64,000 nucleotides of DNA from positions 382,011 to 446,010 of the forward strand of contig JAKQFA010000006.1 of NCBI GenBank assembly GCA_029556335.1. The letters run 5' to 3'. Positions 18,523-28,432 of the stretch are shown piece after piece. The notes below the pieces were generated by a model. It was not told the DNA's origin. It worked only from the letters and a program-made list of their open reading frames with translations, and did not search any database. The position numbers were made by a program, and so were the translations under genes. This DNA is from Methanobacteriota archaeon. GTDB lineage: Archaea; Methanobacteriota; Methanobacteria; Methanobacteriales; Methanobacteriaceae. How positions within the stretch are numbered: the first letter of the stretch is position 1; each line of letters begins with the position of its first letter.

Positions 18523-19056
18523 CTATTCAACAGATTTGTCCTGTACTGAAACGCAGAACCGGCATAGGGCACTGGGATTTTTCAGCTGATGGTCCTTGAC
18601 TGGACACAGATACTTTCCTCCCTCGTATCTCAGAGTGAAACCACCAGGAAATTTAGTCCCCACTGGATGCACAGGTTCTTCCCGGATAAAGGTGGTGTAG
18701 ATGGCAATCACTCGGGCAATTTTTAGAAAACAGAGTTCATCTTCACTTTTTGCTTCACTACGCTGCCTTTCCAGAACATCCAGAAAGGCTTGCAGACGGA
18801 TGGCATCCACCCCGCCCTGGTAATGACCTTCATCCTTTTTAAGGTCAGCAATTCGACCAAAAAAGGCTTTGCTGAAGTGTTGAATGTAATCTTCACGGTA
18901 ACCTGCAGGCATGTACTTGGCATCTTCTGTTAAAAATGAGGTGGCCCGCATGATGTCCTGTATAGATACCTGACTGCTTTCCTTTTTTATAAGTTCCAAT
19001 AGTTGCATCCTGGTTAATTTACCCGATTGAACCAATTCTTCCACACTTTTCTTCAA
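18523..19056 (-). CDS. DUF2115 (UPF0305) family protein, copy 2
   Basis: A 177-residue protein of the methanogen family DUF2115. Shared with its neighbour: S-F-L-T-E-D-A-K-Y-M-P-A-G-Y-R-E-D-Y, I-Y-T-T-F-I-R-E-E-P-V-H-P-V-G-T and the C-terminal C-P-V-K ... C-R-F-C pair, which could bind a metal. Function unknown. It lies 36 nt after the other copy, in the same direction, downstream of the Hel308 helicase gene. Confidence 0.85.
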   Translation of the reverse strand: MKKSVEELVQSGKLTRMQLLELIKKESSQVSIQDIMRATSFLTEDAKYMPAGYREDYIQHFSKAFFGRIADLKKDEGHYQGGVDAIRLQAFLDVLERQRSEAKSEDELCFLKIARVIAIYTTFIREEPVHPVGTKFPGGFTLRYEGGKYLCPVKDHQLKNPSALCRFCVSVQDKSVE

Positions 19057-19092
19057 TTAAACTCCCACCATTACTGAAAATTATTCCATGAT

Positions 19093-19629
19093 TTAAACTT
19101 CTTCATCCTGTCTGGCAATGCAAAATGGACACACTGCCAGGGGATTATCCTCGTTGTTCTTTTTAACAGGACAAATAAAGCCGATTTTATCTTTTTTCAC
19201 TTGGAAACCTCCTGGAAATGGTGTTCCTACTTGGTGAATAGGTTCTTCCCGGATAAAGGTGGTGTACAGGGACATGATCATGTATATCCTGAAAAAGGCT
19301 GGTTCAGTATCTTTCATGGTTTCCACTAATTTTTCCTGTTCTTCTAAAAGTTCAAGGGCAGTGTTGAGATCATCCTTATTAACTGATCCAGTATAATGAT
19401 TTTTGTCCTCTTTAACCTCTTTGATACGAATTAAAAAACCGTTAACGTAGGCCCTGACAAATTCCTCACGATAACCAGCTTGCACGTAGACCGCATCCCT
19501 ATGGAGATGAAGGCTGGAACGAATAATATCGTTAAGGCCCAGTTTGCGTGCCTCTTCCTGGAGCACGGCCAAGAGCTCTTTCTTGGTGGTTTCTTCGTTG
19601 GTGGTTAAATTTTTTAGTTTACACTGCAT
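19093..19629 (-). CDS. DUF2115 (UPF0305) family protein, copy 1
   Basis: A 178-residue paralogue of the next gene: H-R-D-A-V-Y-V-Q-A-G-Y-R-E-E-F, L-Y-T-T-F-I-R-E-E-P-I-H-Q-V-G-T and C-P-V-K ... C-P-F-C. The N-termini differ most. The two are diverged tandem duplicates and not recent copies. The gene starts 25 nt after the Hel308 stop, so helicase and both DUF2115 genes may share a transcript. No function is known for the family. Confidence 0.85.
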   Translation of the reverse strand: MQCKLKNLTTNEETTKKELLAVLQEEARKLGLNDIIRSSLHLHRDAVYVQAGYREEFVRAYVNGFLIRIKEVKEDKNHYTGSVNKDDLNTALELLEEQEKLVETMKDTEPAFFRIYMIMSLYTTFIREEPIHQVGTPFPGGFQVKKDKIGFICPVKKNNEDNPLAVCPFCIARQDEEV

Positions 19630-19654
19630 TGGAAAAAACTCCCATTAATGCACG

Positions 19655-21742
19655 CTACAAGAGGGTATCCTGTCCCCTTCGGAAATGTTTAATGATATTA
19701 TCTGCAGTTTTAGAGCCCACTCCCTCGATTCTAAGTAGTTCCTTCCGGGAGACATAGCTTAAATCCGTTCCAAAGGCATCTACCAGTGCCCTAGCTCTTT
19801 TTCGGCCTAATCCCCGTACCGAGACTGTTAAGGGCAGTATATCCTCCCGGGCTCCGTAGTACATGCGGGCTGACAGAACGTTCAACTGGTCCAAGCCAGT
19901 GTAGATGCCCAGCACCTGGCAGATCTCCCGGTAAAATTTGATAAGTAAAGAAGCTTCGTAGGCAGTTCTCCGTGCCCCTGCAGCATAAACATGGAATGCA
20001 TTTTCCATTTCATATTCACTCCTCTCGTTCATCCACTCCATCAGCACAGCTGCAGTGGCTTCTTCATTACGCACATCCACCATGAAGACACCAGCCCGGT
20101 TAAGCCTCTCCCTTACAGGTTCTCTGCTTTTACGTCCCTTGAAACTCACTTTGGGAAGATCTGGAGTGAGGCATATCTCATACACCAGCCGGGGTATATC
20201 AAGTTCCACAGAGGAACGGGCGAATTCTCTCAAACGCACGGCAGTCTGCACAGAGTAGTTGCTTCGGGCAATCAACATCCCCAGATCAGTGGTGCGCAAT
20301 CCATCTGGAGTGGCTTGTATGATCCCATTCTGCAACAGGAACTCCAGAGCATCTTTAAGTTCGTACTCCATGGTGTCAGCTGATAAAAGGGAAAGATATT
20401 CACTGCCACTTATTTGATGGCCGTAGAAAGTTTTCTGGAAGAATTCAGTTAGTTCAATGGGGTTTTTTGCCAGGCCGGAGGCAACTTGGGCGATGATCTG
20501 ACGGAAAATTGCGTCTTTATTTTCCAAGAGCCGGGAGTTAGTGGTTTCCACTTCCCCATGGAGGTATCGCTCCTGGAGGTCGAGTCCTTCATCCATGGTT
20601 TTGGCAATTAAGTAAGAATATCCTTCCGTGTCGTACCCTGGTCTTCCCGCCCTTCCCGACATTTGCTCGTAATCGAAGACAGGTATGGGTTGGAGTCCCT
20701 GGCTGGTCCAGCGGGTGTAGTCCCGGATAACCACACTGCGACTGGGCAAGTTCACCCCATACATAAGGCTGGGAGTGGCGATGATCATGAGTAAATTACC
20801 ATCACGGAACTCTTCTTCAATTATGTCCTTTTGTTGGTCGAAGAGACCGGCATGGTGAAACACCAACCCATTTTCTGCTGACTCAGCCAGCTTCATGCAC
20901 ACTGCAGTGGGTAAGGAACCCCTCCTTTTCGGCACATCCAGGATCTTCCTGGCCACCCTTTTAAATTCCTCCTGTTTATGGTCTGGAAGGTTTTTTCGTA
21001 TCTTTCCAGCTAGATAACCGGCCAGAGATTCGGTGAAGCGTCTAGTGGAAACAAAAACCAAGCTCTGGGATGATTCGTCCAGAGATTCCTTCAGAATCCG
21101 AAGTATCACATCATTTTTATTCTTAAGATGGAATTCCTCCATGTTGAGGACCTCTTTATGGAGGGGCACGGGCCGATAGTCATGCTCCACCACCCGGGCC
21201 TCCAGCCATCCGGAAAGTTCTTCCATATTCTGCAATGTAGCTGATAAGGCGATGATACGCATCCCCTTACTCAGGATCCGGCTGCGGGTAATGGCACATT
21301 CAATGGTGGGTCCCCGGCTGTACTCTCCAATCATATGGAATTCATCCACGATTAAAAGATCCACCTCCCTGAGGGTGTTCCAGGAAAACCGGGATAAAGC
21401 GTCAAAGGACTCAAACACCATCACCGACAAGTCAGCACTGGATGGATGTTTACCCACCGTGATTCCGAATTCTTCAAACTTCTTAAACTCCTTAATCTTT
21501 TCATTCTGAATAGATATTAGTGGCACGGTATAGACCACCTTACCCCCATCCAGGATGGTTTTTAAGGCGGCTAAGACCCCCAGTAAGGTTTTTCCACTGG
21601 CAGTGGGTATGGCCAGAATGTAGTTATCCCCACTTTCTAGAAAACCAGCCTCCACTGCTGCTTGCTGGGCTGGGTTAAGGTCTTCGATGTAGGGATAGCA
21701 CTTTTTGATGATATCTCTGATTTTAGGGTCTATATATTTCAT
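19655..21742 (-). CDS. hel308: ATP-dependent DNA helicase Hel308
   Basis: Superfamily 2 Ski2-type helicase of 695 residues that unwinds forked DNA, helping restart blocked replication. Seen: motif I A-I-P-T-A-S-G-K-T, motif II D-E-F-H, motif III S-A-T-L-Q-N, motif VI Q-M-S-G-R-A-G-R-P-G, a winged helix region, and a C-terminal helix-hairpin-helix part (R-G-L-G-R-K-R-A-R-A-L, R-I-E-G-V-G-S-K-T-A). A TTG at 21757 is in frame, but the ATG at 21742 matches the family start M-K-Y-I. Confidence 0.96.
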   Translation of the reverse strand: MKYIDPKIRDIIKKCYPYIEDLNPAQQAAVEAGFLESGDNYILAIPTASGKTLLGVLAALKTILDGGKVVYTVPLISIQNEKIKEFKKFEEFGITVGKHPSSADLSVMVFESFDALSRFSWNTLREVDLLIVDEFHMIGEYSRGPTIECAITRSRILSKGMRIIALSATLQNMEELSGWLEARVVEHDYRPVPLHKEVLNMEEFHLKNKNDVILRILKESLDESSQSLVFVSTRRFTESLAGYLAGKIRKNLPDHKQEEFKRVARKILDVPKRRGSLPTAVCMKLAESAENGLVFHHAGLFDQQKDIIEEEFRDGNLLMIIATPSLMYGVNLPSRSVVIRDYTRWTSQGLQPIPVFDYEQMSGRAGRPGYDTEGYSYLIAKTMDEGLDLQERYLHGEVETTNSRLLENKDAIFRQIIAQVASGLAKNPIELTEFFQKTFYGHQISGSEYLSLLSADTMEYELKDALEFLLQNGIIQATPDGLRTTDLGMLIARSNYSVQTAVRLREFARSSVELDIPRLVYEICLTPDLPKVSFKGRKSREPVRERLNRAGVFMVDVRNEEATAAVLMEWMNERSEYEMENAFHVYAAGARRTAYEASLLIKFYREICQVLGIYTGLDQLNVLSARMYYGAREDILPLTVSVRGLGRKRARALVDAFGTDLSYVSRKELLRIEGVGSKTADNIIKHFRRGQDTLL

Positions 21743-21806
21743 ACAACCAGATCTCAATTTGTTTTAGCTTTTTTTAGTCCATTATAAACTTTAAAATGTG
21801 AAAATT

Positions 21807-22280
21807 TCAAGCTAATTTTTCCTTTCTGAGTACTTTTATATCAGTAATCTGTGTGTGCGGATATTGGCCATCCTCATCTTTCTCCACACTCTTCACCATA
21901 TCCCAGATGGTTAGCAATGCCACGCTCACTCCAGTTATGGCTTCCATCTCCACTCCTGTCTGGCCAGTGGTGCGGACCTCCACCTCCACAGTTATGTGCT
22001 CCTTTTGGACATCGAATTCCACATTAATGCCAGTGATGGATAGGGGATGGCAGAGTGGTATTAAATGGTGGGTGGACTTAACAGCCTGGATCGCTGCAAT
22101 CTGAGCAGTAGTTAACACGTTCCCTTTCTTAATTTCCTCATTAACAATGAGTTCTATGGTAATTGGCTCCAGTTTTATCTTTCCACTGGCCAGGGCGGTT
22201 CTTTTGACCAAGGGTTTTTCTCCTACTTCCACCATTTGCACTCCCTCCTGGGAAAGGTGGGTAAATTTCCTGTTTTCCAT
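21807..22280 (-). CDS. moaC: Cyclic pyranopterin monophosphate synthase
   Basis: A 157-residue MoaC, second step of molybdopterin (here probably tungsto/molybdopterin for formylmethanofuran dehydrogenase) synthesis. Seen: F-T-H-L-S, the K-G-N-V-L-T-T-A-Q-I-A-A-I-Q-A-V-K segment, L-I-P-L-C-H-P-L and G-V-E-M-E-A-I-T-G-V-S-V-A. Length normal. It sits 64 nt upstream of hel308 in the same direction. Confidence 0.95.
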   Translation of the reverse strand: MENRKFTHLSQEGVQMVEVGEKPLVKRTALASGKIKLEPITIELIVNEEIKKGNVLTTAQIAAIQAVKSTHHLIPLCHPLSITGINVEFDVQKEHITVEVEVRTTGQTGVEMEAITGVSVALLTIWDMVKSVEKDEDGQYPHTQITDIKVLRKEKLA

Positions 22281-22316
22281 GGAATCAACTCGTAATCAAA
22301 TATGATATATTTACCA

Positions 22317-23399
22317 TTAATAAGGTATCTTTATCTGTGCATATTTTCTGGCTGTTTCACGGGCCCGTTTTTTAACTACTTTCTGGGAGATATATTCCTC
22401 CATTTGCATAATGGCCTGGGTTAAAGCTTCTGGTTGGCCGGGTTCCACCAACTGGACTATGGATCCTGATTCTATTTCCACCACTCCTCCCACATTGGTG
22501 GCCACAACAGGCACGCCTGATGCTAGTGATTCGAGAATGGAGATGGGAAAACCTTCAGAAATACTGGGGAGGACGAACAGATCCACTGCAGGCATGATCT
22601 TTTCCACGTCACGACGTTCACCCAGAAAGACCACATCCTTAATATCATCTTCCTGCACCTTTCTTTCTAGTGCCTTTCTCAGGGGGCCATCACCAACGAT
22701 TAGGAGTTCATATTCACGGCCTGTACCATCATGCTTCAGATGATCATCCAGAATTTTTTTACCCTCCAGGAGGTACTTAACACCCTTTTGGGGTACTAGG
22801 TTGCCTACAAAAAGGAGGGTGGTTTTATGAGGATCCAAGTGCAAATCAGATGGAGGGGAGTTGTAGGGAGAAAAACGGTTCATATCCACTGCATTGGAAG
22901 TTAAGATTACTTTTTGGGGGTTTATACCCAGTTTCAGCACCTTTCTTTTCAGTGCTTTGCTGACCACCATAACGTGGTCTGCTCTCTCCAACACCCATCG
23001 GATAACTTGCTTCAAAGGTGGCCTCTGGCCCTGAATCAATAGATCAGAGCCATGGACGGTGACTGCTGTTGGGGTTCTTGTTAAACCACCAACCAGCACT
23101 GCAATGAGGCCCGGAGGGAGGATGTAGTGGGCATGGATAAGGTCCAAGTCCTGGCTGCGCACCATCCTCATCAATTTAAAAAAGGATGAAAGGAAAAAAA
23201 ATAAGCCACGCAGACCCTTAATCGGTGGAGCCCAAGCCTCCTGGACCTGGATCCCATCACAATCTTTAATATGGGGATGGGGATAGGTGATCACCCATAC
23301 TTCATCTCCACGAGCAATAAGTTCCTGGGAGAGGAGGTAGGAGTGGGAGGAGACCCCACCAATATGGGGAGGGAACTGGCCCAGCAAACAGATTTTCAT
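22317..23399 (-). CDS. Glycosyltransferase family 4
   Basis: A 360-residue GT-B glycosyltransferase. N-terminal domain: L-G-Q-F-P-P-H-I-G-G-V-S-S-H-S; interdomain region: V-T-V-H-G-S-D-L; C-terminal nucleotide-sugar domain: F-V-G-N-L-V-P-Q-K-G-V-K-Y-L and the E-x7-E type motif S-I-S-E-G-F-P-I-S-I-L-E. It transfers a sugar from an activated donor; the acceptor (lipid, wall polymer or glycoprotein) is unknown. It lies between cbiD and moaC, which gives no clue to the acceptor. Confidence 0.88.
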   Translation of the reverse strand: MKICLLGQFPPHIGGVSSHSYLLSQELIARGDEVWVITYPHPHIKDCDGIQVQEAWAPPIKGLRGLFFFLSSFFKLMRMVRSQDLDLIHAHYILPPGLIAVLVGGLTRTPTAVTVHGSDLLIQGQRPPLKQVIRWVLERADHVMVVSKALKRKVLKLGINPQKVILTSNAVDMNRFSPYNSPPSDLHLDPHKTTLLFVGNLVPQKGVKYLLEGKKILDDHLKHDGTGREYELLIVGDGPLRKALERKVQEDDIKDVVFLGERRDVEKIMPAVDLFVLPSISEGFPISILESLASGVPVVATNVGGVVEIESGSIVQLVEPGQPEALTQAIMQMEEYISQKVVKKRARETARKYAQIKIPY

Positions 23400-23416
23400 A
23401 TTCCCATCACCCTTAA

Positions 23417-24496
23417 TCAGCCAATTAGTAACTGATGATTGCTGTTTAAGATGGTTCCATCCATTTCCATGATTAAAATCTCCGTCCTGATCATGTACAC
23501 TTCCAAGATACGGTTATGGATGGATGTGGCGATGGAGTTGAACACCTCCTGCACCAGGCCTTCCCTCCGGAGGATGCTGATCATCTCTTCGGTGGTGTTA
23601 CAGTTAAAAATAAGTTCCAGTACTGGTTTAGAAGCACCCATCAACCCGGCGTGGGCAGTTATCACTTCTCTCCGCCCGTCAGCCAATTTGTGCTGGGTGT
23701 TAAAAATGCCAGCTGCCAGCTTCACCAGTTTACCTGCATGTCCCAGGAGAATTAAATGATTTAAACCACGATCATGTGCTTCCTGGAGCATAAAACCAAC
23801 ATGATTCCCCATATGAATTATCTGGTCCTTATCAACACTTAGAATATTCAATGCCAGTTTTTCTCCAATGTTTCCCGGCACAAAGATAAGTTCTTCATAT
23901 CCCTCGGCCAAGGCCACATCCAATTGGCACTTAAGGGACTCCTGGAAACTTTTCTGAGACATAGGACGGGCAATGCCTGTGGTCCCCAGTATGGACAGGC
24001 CGTTAATAATTCCCAACCGGGGATTCATGGTTTTTTGAGCCACTTTTCTGCCCTGGGGGATGCTAATGGTAACTTCTAATCCCTTACCTTCTGGTAGGAT
24101 CTTTTGCAAGTTACTAAGGATCATGGTCCGGGGAACAGGGTTAATGGCTTTTTCCCCCAGGGACACCTGTAAGCCGGGCTTGGTAACGGTACCCACTCCG
24201 TCCCCACCCTTGATTAATATGTCCGGATCATTTGTTAACTGCACATCAGCTTGTATTTCCAGATTTTGGGTCACATCTGAGTCAGGATAGGGCATCTTTC
24301 TTACTGTGGCCCAGCCATGGTCTTTTCCCAGTTTTTTCGAATGTTCAACCAGCACATCCAACTTTCCCAGGGGAGTTTTAATGGGGACAGAATCCACAAC
24401 TCGTTCCAGAGAAAGCAGGGCAGCCACTGCAGCGGCTGCTGCTGCGGTTCCCGTGGTGATTCCGTACTGTCCCTGGCCTTCTCTTTCCATGACCAT
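23417..24496 (-). CDS. cbiD: Cobalt-precorrin-5B C1-methyltransferase
   Basis: A 359-residue CbiD of the anaerobic cobalamin pathway, which methylates C1 of the corrin ring. Seen: Y-G-I-T-T-G-T-A-A-A-A-A-A (family signature near the N-terminus), K-G-G-D-G-V-G-T-V-T-K-P-G-L, and H-M-G-N-H-V-G-F. The start overlaps the stop of the upstream thioredoxin-like gene (TAATG), so translation is coupled. Methanogens need the product for corrinoid methyltransferases. Confidence 0.94.
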   Translation of the reverse strand: MVMEREGQGQYGITTGTAAAAAAVAALLSLERVVDSVPIKTPLGKLDVLVEHSKKLGKDHGWATVRKMPYPDSDVTQNLEIQADVQLTNDPDILIKGGDGVGTVTKPGLQVSLGEKAINPVPRTMILSNLQKILPEGKGLEVTISIPQGRKVAQKTMNPRLGIINGLSILGTTGIARPMSQKSFQESLKCQLDVALAEGYEELIFVPGNIGEKLALNILSVDKDQIIHMGNHVGFMLQEAHDRGLNHLILLGHAGKLVKLAAGIFNTQHKLADGRREVITAHAGLMGASKPVLELIFNCNTTEEMISILRREGLVQEVFNSIATSIHNRILEVYMIRTEILIMEMDGTILNSNHQLLIG

Positions 24497-24753
24497 TACT
24501 GTAATTCTTCTTTAATGGCTGATAATAGTTCATCTTTGTTGGGCGCGCCTACGAAGCGCACCACACCATTTAAGGCTATGGCGGGCACAGCCATGAGTCC
24601 GTACTCAATGGCCTTTTCCCGGTCAACCATTATATCAATTTTTTCAATTTCTAAATCATTTGGCATTTCTTTTTTCACTTCATCCACCACTTGTACTGCC
24701 ATGGGGCAGTAAGGGCAGGAGGGGGATGTGAAGACTTCAACTTTGACAACCAT
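24496..24753 (-). CDS. Small thioredoxin/glutaredoxin-like protein
   Basis: An 85-residue thioredoxin fold protein with the active site S-P-S-C-P-Y-C-P near the N-terminus and the cis-proline loop A-V-P-A-I. Size and motifs match the small methanogen redoxins typified by Methanothermobacter MTH807. It reduces disulfides with an as yet unassigned partner. Start ATG is preceded by GAGGTGAAAAA; its stop overlaps the cbiD start. Confidence 0.92.
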   Translation of the reverse strand: MVVKVEVFTSPSCPYCPMAVQVVDEVKKEMPNDLEIEKIDIMVDREKAIEYGLMAVPAIALNGVVRFVGAPNKDELLSAIKEELQ

Positions 24754-24781
24754 TTTTTCACCTCTTACATGAGTATAATCA

Positions 24782-25699
24782 CTATCTTATATTATATTCA
24801 ACTGCGCCTTTCTCCATGAAACTTCCAATTCCTTTTCCCAGGGCGTAAGCTGCATTGGTGGAGAGACTGTTTATAACATCCTCAAAGTTTTGTGAGGGGG
24901 TGATGGTAATCACCCGGTATGAATCAGATAAGCCGCCCAGTCGAGCTGCCAGATCCAGGGCCTGTTTTTTCCCACCAGTTTCATCCACCAGTTTTAAATC
25001 TTTGGCTTGGCTTCCGGTATATATCTTTCCTTCAGCTATGCTTCGCACGTAACTTTCATTAAGATTTCTATTCTCAGCAACAAGGTGAATGAAATAGTCG
25101 TAGTCCTGATCCACCATTTCCTGTAACATCTTCTCTTCGGCTGCTGTGAGATCACGGTAACTAGCACCCATATCCTTGTATTCACCAGCCTTAATGGAGT
25201 ACATGTCCACCCCAATCTTTTGGTAGAGTTCTGAAAGATCAGTTAAGCTCAGGATAACACCTATGCTACCTACGATGGATGAAGGACTGGCTACTATTTT
25301 ATCGGCAGATGATGCCACCAGATAGGCTCCAGAAGCTCCCTGGTCACTGATCCAGACTACAACGGGTTTGGTGCAGTTTTTCACAGCGGACATAACCTCT
25401 TCACTGGCCACTGGTGATCCTCCAGGGCTGTTAATTTCCAGTAATATGGCACTCACACTGGGATCTTCCTCGGCCTGTTTTAAACTGTTCTTGATATTCT
25501 CAGGATTGGCCACCTTCCCTTCCAGAATATTGGACTCTCCATAAGCAATTTGACCTTCCAGGGGGATAACGGCTACTGTATCTCCCAGGAATATGCCCCC
25601 TGAAATGCCCAGAAGAAGGACTACAACGAAGGTGAGGAGTATTAACAGTAAAACTCCTCCTGCGATGAGGCCTAAAACAAGTTTATTGTTTTGATTCAT
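24782..25699 (-). CDS. sppA: Signal peptide peptidase SppA
   Basis: A membrane-bound serine protease of the S49 family, 305 residues, that degrades cleaved signal peptides. One N-terminal transmembrane segment (about 7-38), then the conserved E-I-N-S-P-G-G-S-P, the nucleophile in Q-G-A-S123-G-A-Y, G-S-I-G-V-I, and K-A-G-E-Y-K175-D. Ser123 and Lys175 are 52 apart, as in the Bacillus Ser-Lys dyad. It is the short single-domain form. Confidence 0.93.
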   Translation of the reverse strand: MNQNNKLVLGLIAGGVLLLILLTFVVVLLLGISGGIFLGDTVAVIPLEGQIAYGESNILEGKVANPENIKNSLKQAEEDPSVSAILLEINSPGGSPVASEEVMSAVKNCTKPVVVWISDQGASGAYLVASSADKIVASPSSIVGSIGVILSLTDLSELYQKIGVDMYSIKAGEYKDMGASYRDLTAAEEKMLQEMVDQDYDYFIHLVAENRNLNESYVRSIAEGKIYTGSQAKDLKLVDETGGKKQALDLAARLGGLSDSYRVITITPSQNFEDVINSLSTNAAYALGKGIGSFMEKGAVEYNIR

Positions 25700-25820
25700 G
25701 CTTACTACCTATTTTAGAAAATGTAAAATCCTTATTTTCGATGTATTTATTAATCTTCTCCTATTTAATAAATACTTGCAGGAGGTTTAAAGTTATTCCT
25801 TCTTAAGAGAGGATGATAAA

Positions 25821-26684
25821 TTGATGTCTACAGTACAGTCACCAGGTTCCGCTACAGTTATAAATGCAATAGCCACTGGATGTGGGGCGGCATTCGGCAT
25901 ACAATTGTACGTGTACGCTGAGGCACGGCTTAAAGGTTCAGGGATTAAGTGCCAAGCAGAGGGGGTGGAAGATACATCCCTTATGGAAATATGTGCTCGT
26001 AAAGTCCTGGACCGATTCCAACTGGATACTGGGGTCCATCTTAAAACTACTAGCACCCTGCCAGTGGCATCAGGACTTTCCTCTTCCAGCGCCACATCCA
26101 ATGCAGTGATTCTGGCTACATTGGACATCATAGGTAGAGAGGAACTGGTTGAAACTGATACACTGATCCCTATGGAAATCCTAGAGATGGGGATAGATGC
26201 TTCTCTAGAGGCAGGGGTCACCATTACCGGGGCACTGGATGATGCTAGCGCTTCCTTTTTCGGTGGTCTTTCCATCACCAACAACCTGGCTAGTAAGATT
26301 ATCAGAAGAGAGAACATGGAGGGGCAAAATATATTAATATACATGCCCCATAGAAAGTCACCGACTGCCCAATCTAATGTGGCCAGGATGAAACTCCTAG
26401 CCCCCTGGGTGAAAATGGCCTTTCAGGAAGCCCTTCAAGGCGACTTTTACAAGGCATTAACCTTAAACGGATTGCTTTATTGTGCTGCCCTGAGATTTGA
26501 ACCTATAATCGCACTGGAAGCCCTGGAAGCAGGTGCTTACGCAGCAGGATTATCCGGAACTGGCCCGTCCTTCGTTGCTTTAGCAAGAGGCGAAGGTGCT
26601 GATCAGGTGGAAGAGGTTTGGAAATCATATCCCGGTAGGGTTATCCGTACTGATGTGGATAACCAGGGAACCAGGGTGATTTGA
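25821..26684 (+). CDS. aroK: Archaeal shikimate kinase (GHMP type)
   Basis: A 287-residue GHMP kinase that phosphorylates shikimate in aromatic amino acid synthesis, unrelated to bacterial AroK. Seen: [14 protein letters not shown], the ATP loop [16 protein letters not shown], and [12 protein letters not shown] 25821 and ATG 25824 are adjacent behind GAGAGGATGATAAA; either may start the protein. It is followed by chorismate mutase after one base, so the two aromatic genes are coupled. Confidence 0.92.
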   Translation: MMSTVQSPGSATVINAIATGCGAAFGIQLYVYAEARLKGSGIKCQAEGVEDTSLMEICARKVLDRFQLDTGVHLKTTSTLPVASGLSSSSATSNAVILATLDIIGREELVETDTLIPMEILEMGIDASLEAGVTITGALDDASASFFGGLSITNNLASKIIRRENMEGQNILIYMPHRKSPTAQSNVARMKLLAPWVKMAFQEALQGDFYKALTLNGLLYCAALRFEPIIALEALEAGAYAAGLSGTGPSFVALARGEGADQVEEVWKSYPGRVIRTDVDNQGTRVI

Positions 26685-26685
26685 G

Positions 26686-26979
26686 ATGGATAGGGTAGAG
26701 GCTCTAAGACGGTTGGAAGATTCTCGGCGTCAAATTGACATTTTGGACCATGAAATCATGGAACTCATCGCCCAGCGCACCTTTCTAGCTGGAGAGATTG
26801 TCCAAGCCAAAATAGTCTTGGGTATGGATATTGAAGATAAAAAAAGAGAAGCACACATTCAAGAAAAAATAAAAGAAATTGCTCTGGAGAAAAAAATAGA
26901 CCCAACTAGTCTTAGCCAGATCATGAAGATTCTCACGAGTCTCAGTAAGAAAGAACAGAAAAAACTATTAAAGAGGTAG
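26686..26979 (+). CDS. Chorismate mutase (AroQ type)
   Basis: A 97-residue all-helical AroQ enzyme converting chorismate to prephenate. Seen: R-R-Q-I-D-I-L-D-H-E-I-M-E-L-I-A-Q-R and K-K-R-E-A-H-I-Q-E-K-I. It lies between shikimate kinase and ribosomal protein S17e with almost no gaps. Confidence 0.92.
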   Translation: MDRVEALRRLEDSRRQIDILDHEIMELIAQRTFLAGEIVQAKIVLGMDIEDKKREAHIQEKIKEIALEKKIDPTSLSQIMKILTSLSKKEQKKLLKR

Positions 26980-26982
26980 AAC

Positions 26983-27198
26983 ATGGGCAATATTAGAACT
27001 ACATTTGTTAAAAGAACTGCTAAAGAATTAATTGAAACTTATCCCGGTAAATTCACCACTGACTTCGAGGAAAACAAGAAAATGGTGGAAAATTTTTCCA
27101 CAGTAAGCACCAAACACCTTAGAAATAAAATAGCAGGTTACATTACTCGTTTGGTAAAACAAGGATATGTTAGCCCGCTGATTAGATCAGAAGCCTAG
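26983..27198 (+). CDS. rps17e: Ribosomal protein S17e
   Basis: A 71-residue small-subunit protein found in archaea and eukaryotes: [25 protein letters not shown] and [10 protein letters not shown]. It starts three bases after the chorismate mutase stop, so a ribosomal protein gene is embedded in an amino-acid biosynthesis unit, as in related methanogens. Confidence 0.96.
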   Translation: MGNIRTTFVKRTAKELIETYPGKFTTDFEENKKMVENFSTVSTKHLRNKIAGYITRLVKQGYVSPLIRSEA

Positions 27199-27211
27199 CT
27201 GGGGGCGGGGA

Positions 27212-28432
27212 ATGGCAATCGTTGTGGCCAAATTCGGTGGAACATCCATTGGGAATGGAGATCGGATCAAGAAAGCTGCCCAGTCAGTGGTAAAGGAGTA
27301 CATGAAGGGCCGAAAAATGGTTGTGGTAGTTTCGGCTATAAATAAAACCACCGATGACATCCTGCAAGTGGTGGAGGGAGCTATAGGAGAATCTATAACC
27401 GAAAAACAAATGGCTGACGTGGTTTCAATGGGTGAAATCACCAGTGTACGTGTTTTCGCATCCACCATAGAATCATTGGGTGTCAAGTCAGAGTACCTGG
27501 ATCCCCACATGGATAATTGGCCGATAATAACGGATAGTAATTATTTAAACGCTAGCATTGATTTTAAAGAAACGGAAAAAATGTCTCAGGGACTCCAGGA
27601 ACTACTGGATCAGGGCATAATACCCGTAGTGTGTGGCTTCCTTGGTAAAGATAAGGAAAGAAATGTCACCACCCTGGGAAGGGGTGGAAGTGATATTACC
27701 GCCTTCCTCTTGGGGCATTGTCTCAAGGCAGAGGAGGTGATCATAGTCACCGATGTGGGAGGGGTGATGTCTACTGATCCCAACAAATTAACCTCAGCTA
27801 AGAAACTGGACAAAATTTCCGTGGAGGAAATGAGGGACCTGGCTACCCACGGAGCCCAGGTACTTCACCCCCATGCATTAAGATACAAGGATCCAAAAAT
27901 CAACGCTAAAATAATTGGATTCGAACTGGGGGATCTGTCTGCCCCTGGAACTGAAATTATAGGACCATCAGGTGATGAAATGTTAAGAACCACCACCATT
28001 AACAATGAACCCATTGCTATCATCGCGGTGGTGGGGGAAGAGATGATGACCAAAGTGGGAATTCTAGCTGAACTCACTCAAGCCCTGCAAAAAAACAGCA
28101 TAAACATCTATGGTATCTCCACAGGACAGAACTCCATAACCCTCTTTGTAGACAAATCCTCAGCAGACACGGCCCACGAAATATTACATGAAGTAGTGGT
28201 GGAACATCCGTATATGAGTTCCCTCTCCCTGGGGAGAGATATATCCATGATCACCGTTAACAGCCAGGATTTTATTGATACTCCTGGTATTATCACCAGA
28301 ATAACCGAACCTTTACGAAAGAATAAGATCAATATCGTGGAAATATCATCCAGTCAGACTTCAGTAGTAATTTTTGTGGACTGGAATGATGGTAAGCGAG
28401 CTTATGAAATGGTAAGGAGCGTCTTGGAATGA
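27212..28432 (+). CDS. lysC: Aspartate kinase
   Basis: A 406-residue aspartokinase, first step of the aspartate family (lysine, threonine, methionine). Seen: [28 protein letters not shown], and two C-terminal ACT domains (about 265-406) that allow feedback control by end products. Its stop overlaps the dapA start (ATGA). Confidence 0.96.
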   Translation: MAIVVAKFGGTSIGNGDRIKKAAQSVVKEYMKGRKMVVVVSAINKTTDDILQVVEGAIGESITEKQMADVVSMGEITSVRVFASTIESLGVKSEYLDPHMDNWPIITDSNYLNASIDFKETEKMSQGLQELLDQGIIPVVCGFLGKDKERNVTTLGRGGSDITAFLLGHCLKAEEVIIVTDVGGVMSTDPNKLTSAKKLDKISVEEMRDLATHGAQVLHPHALRYKDPKINAKIIGFELGDLSAPGTEIIGPSGDEMLRTTTINNEPIAIIAVVGEEMMTKVGILAELTQALQKNSINIYGISTGQNSITLFVDKSSADTAHEILHEVVVEHPYMSSLSLGRDISMITVNSQDFIDTPGIITRITEPLRKNKINIVEISSSQTSVVIFVDWNDGKRAYEMVRSVLE

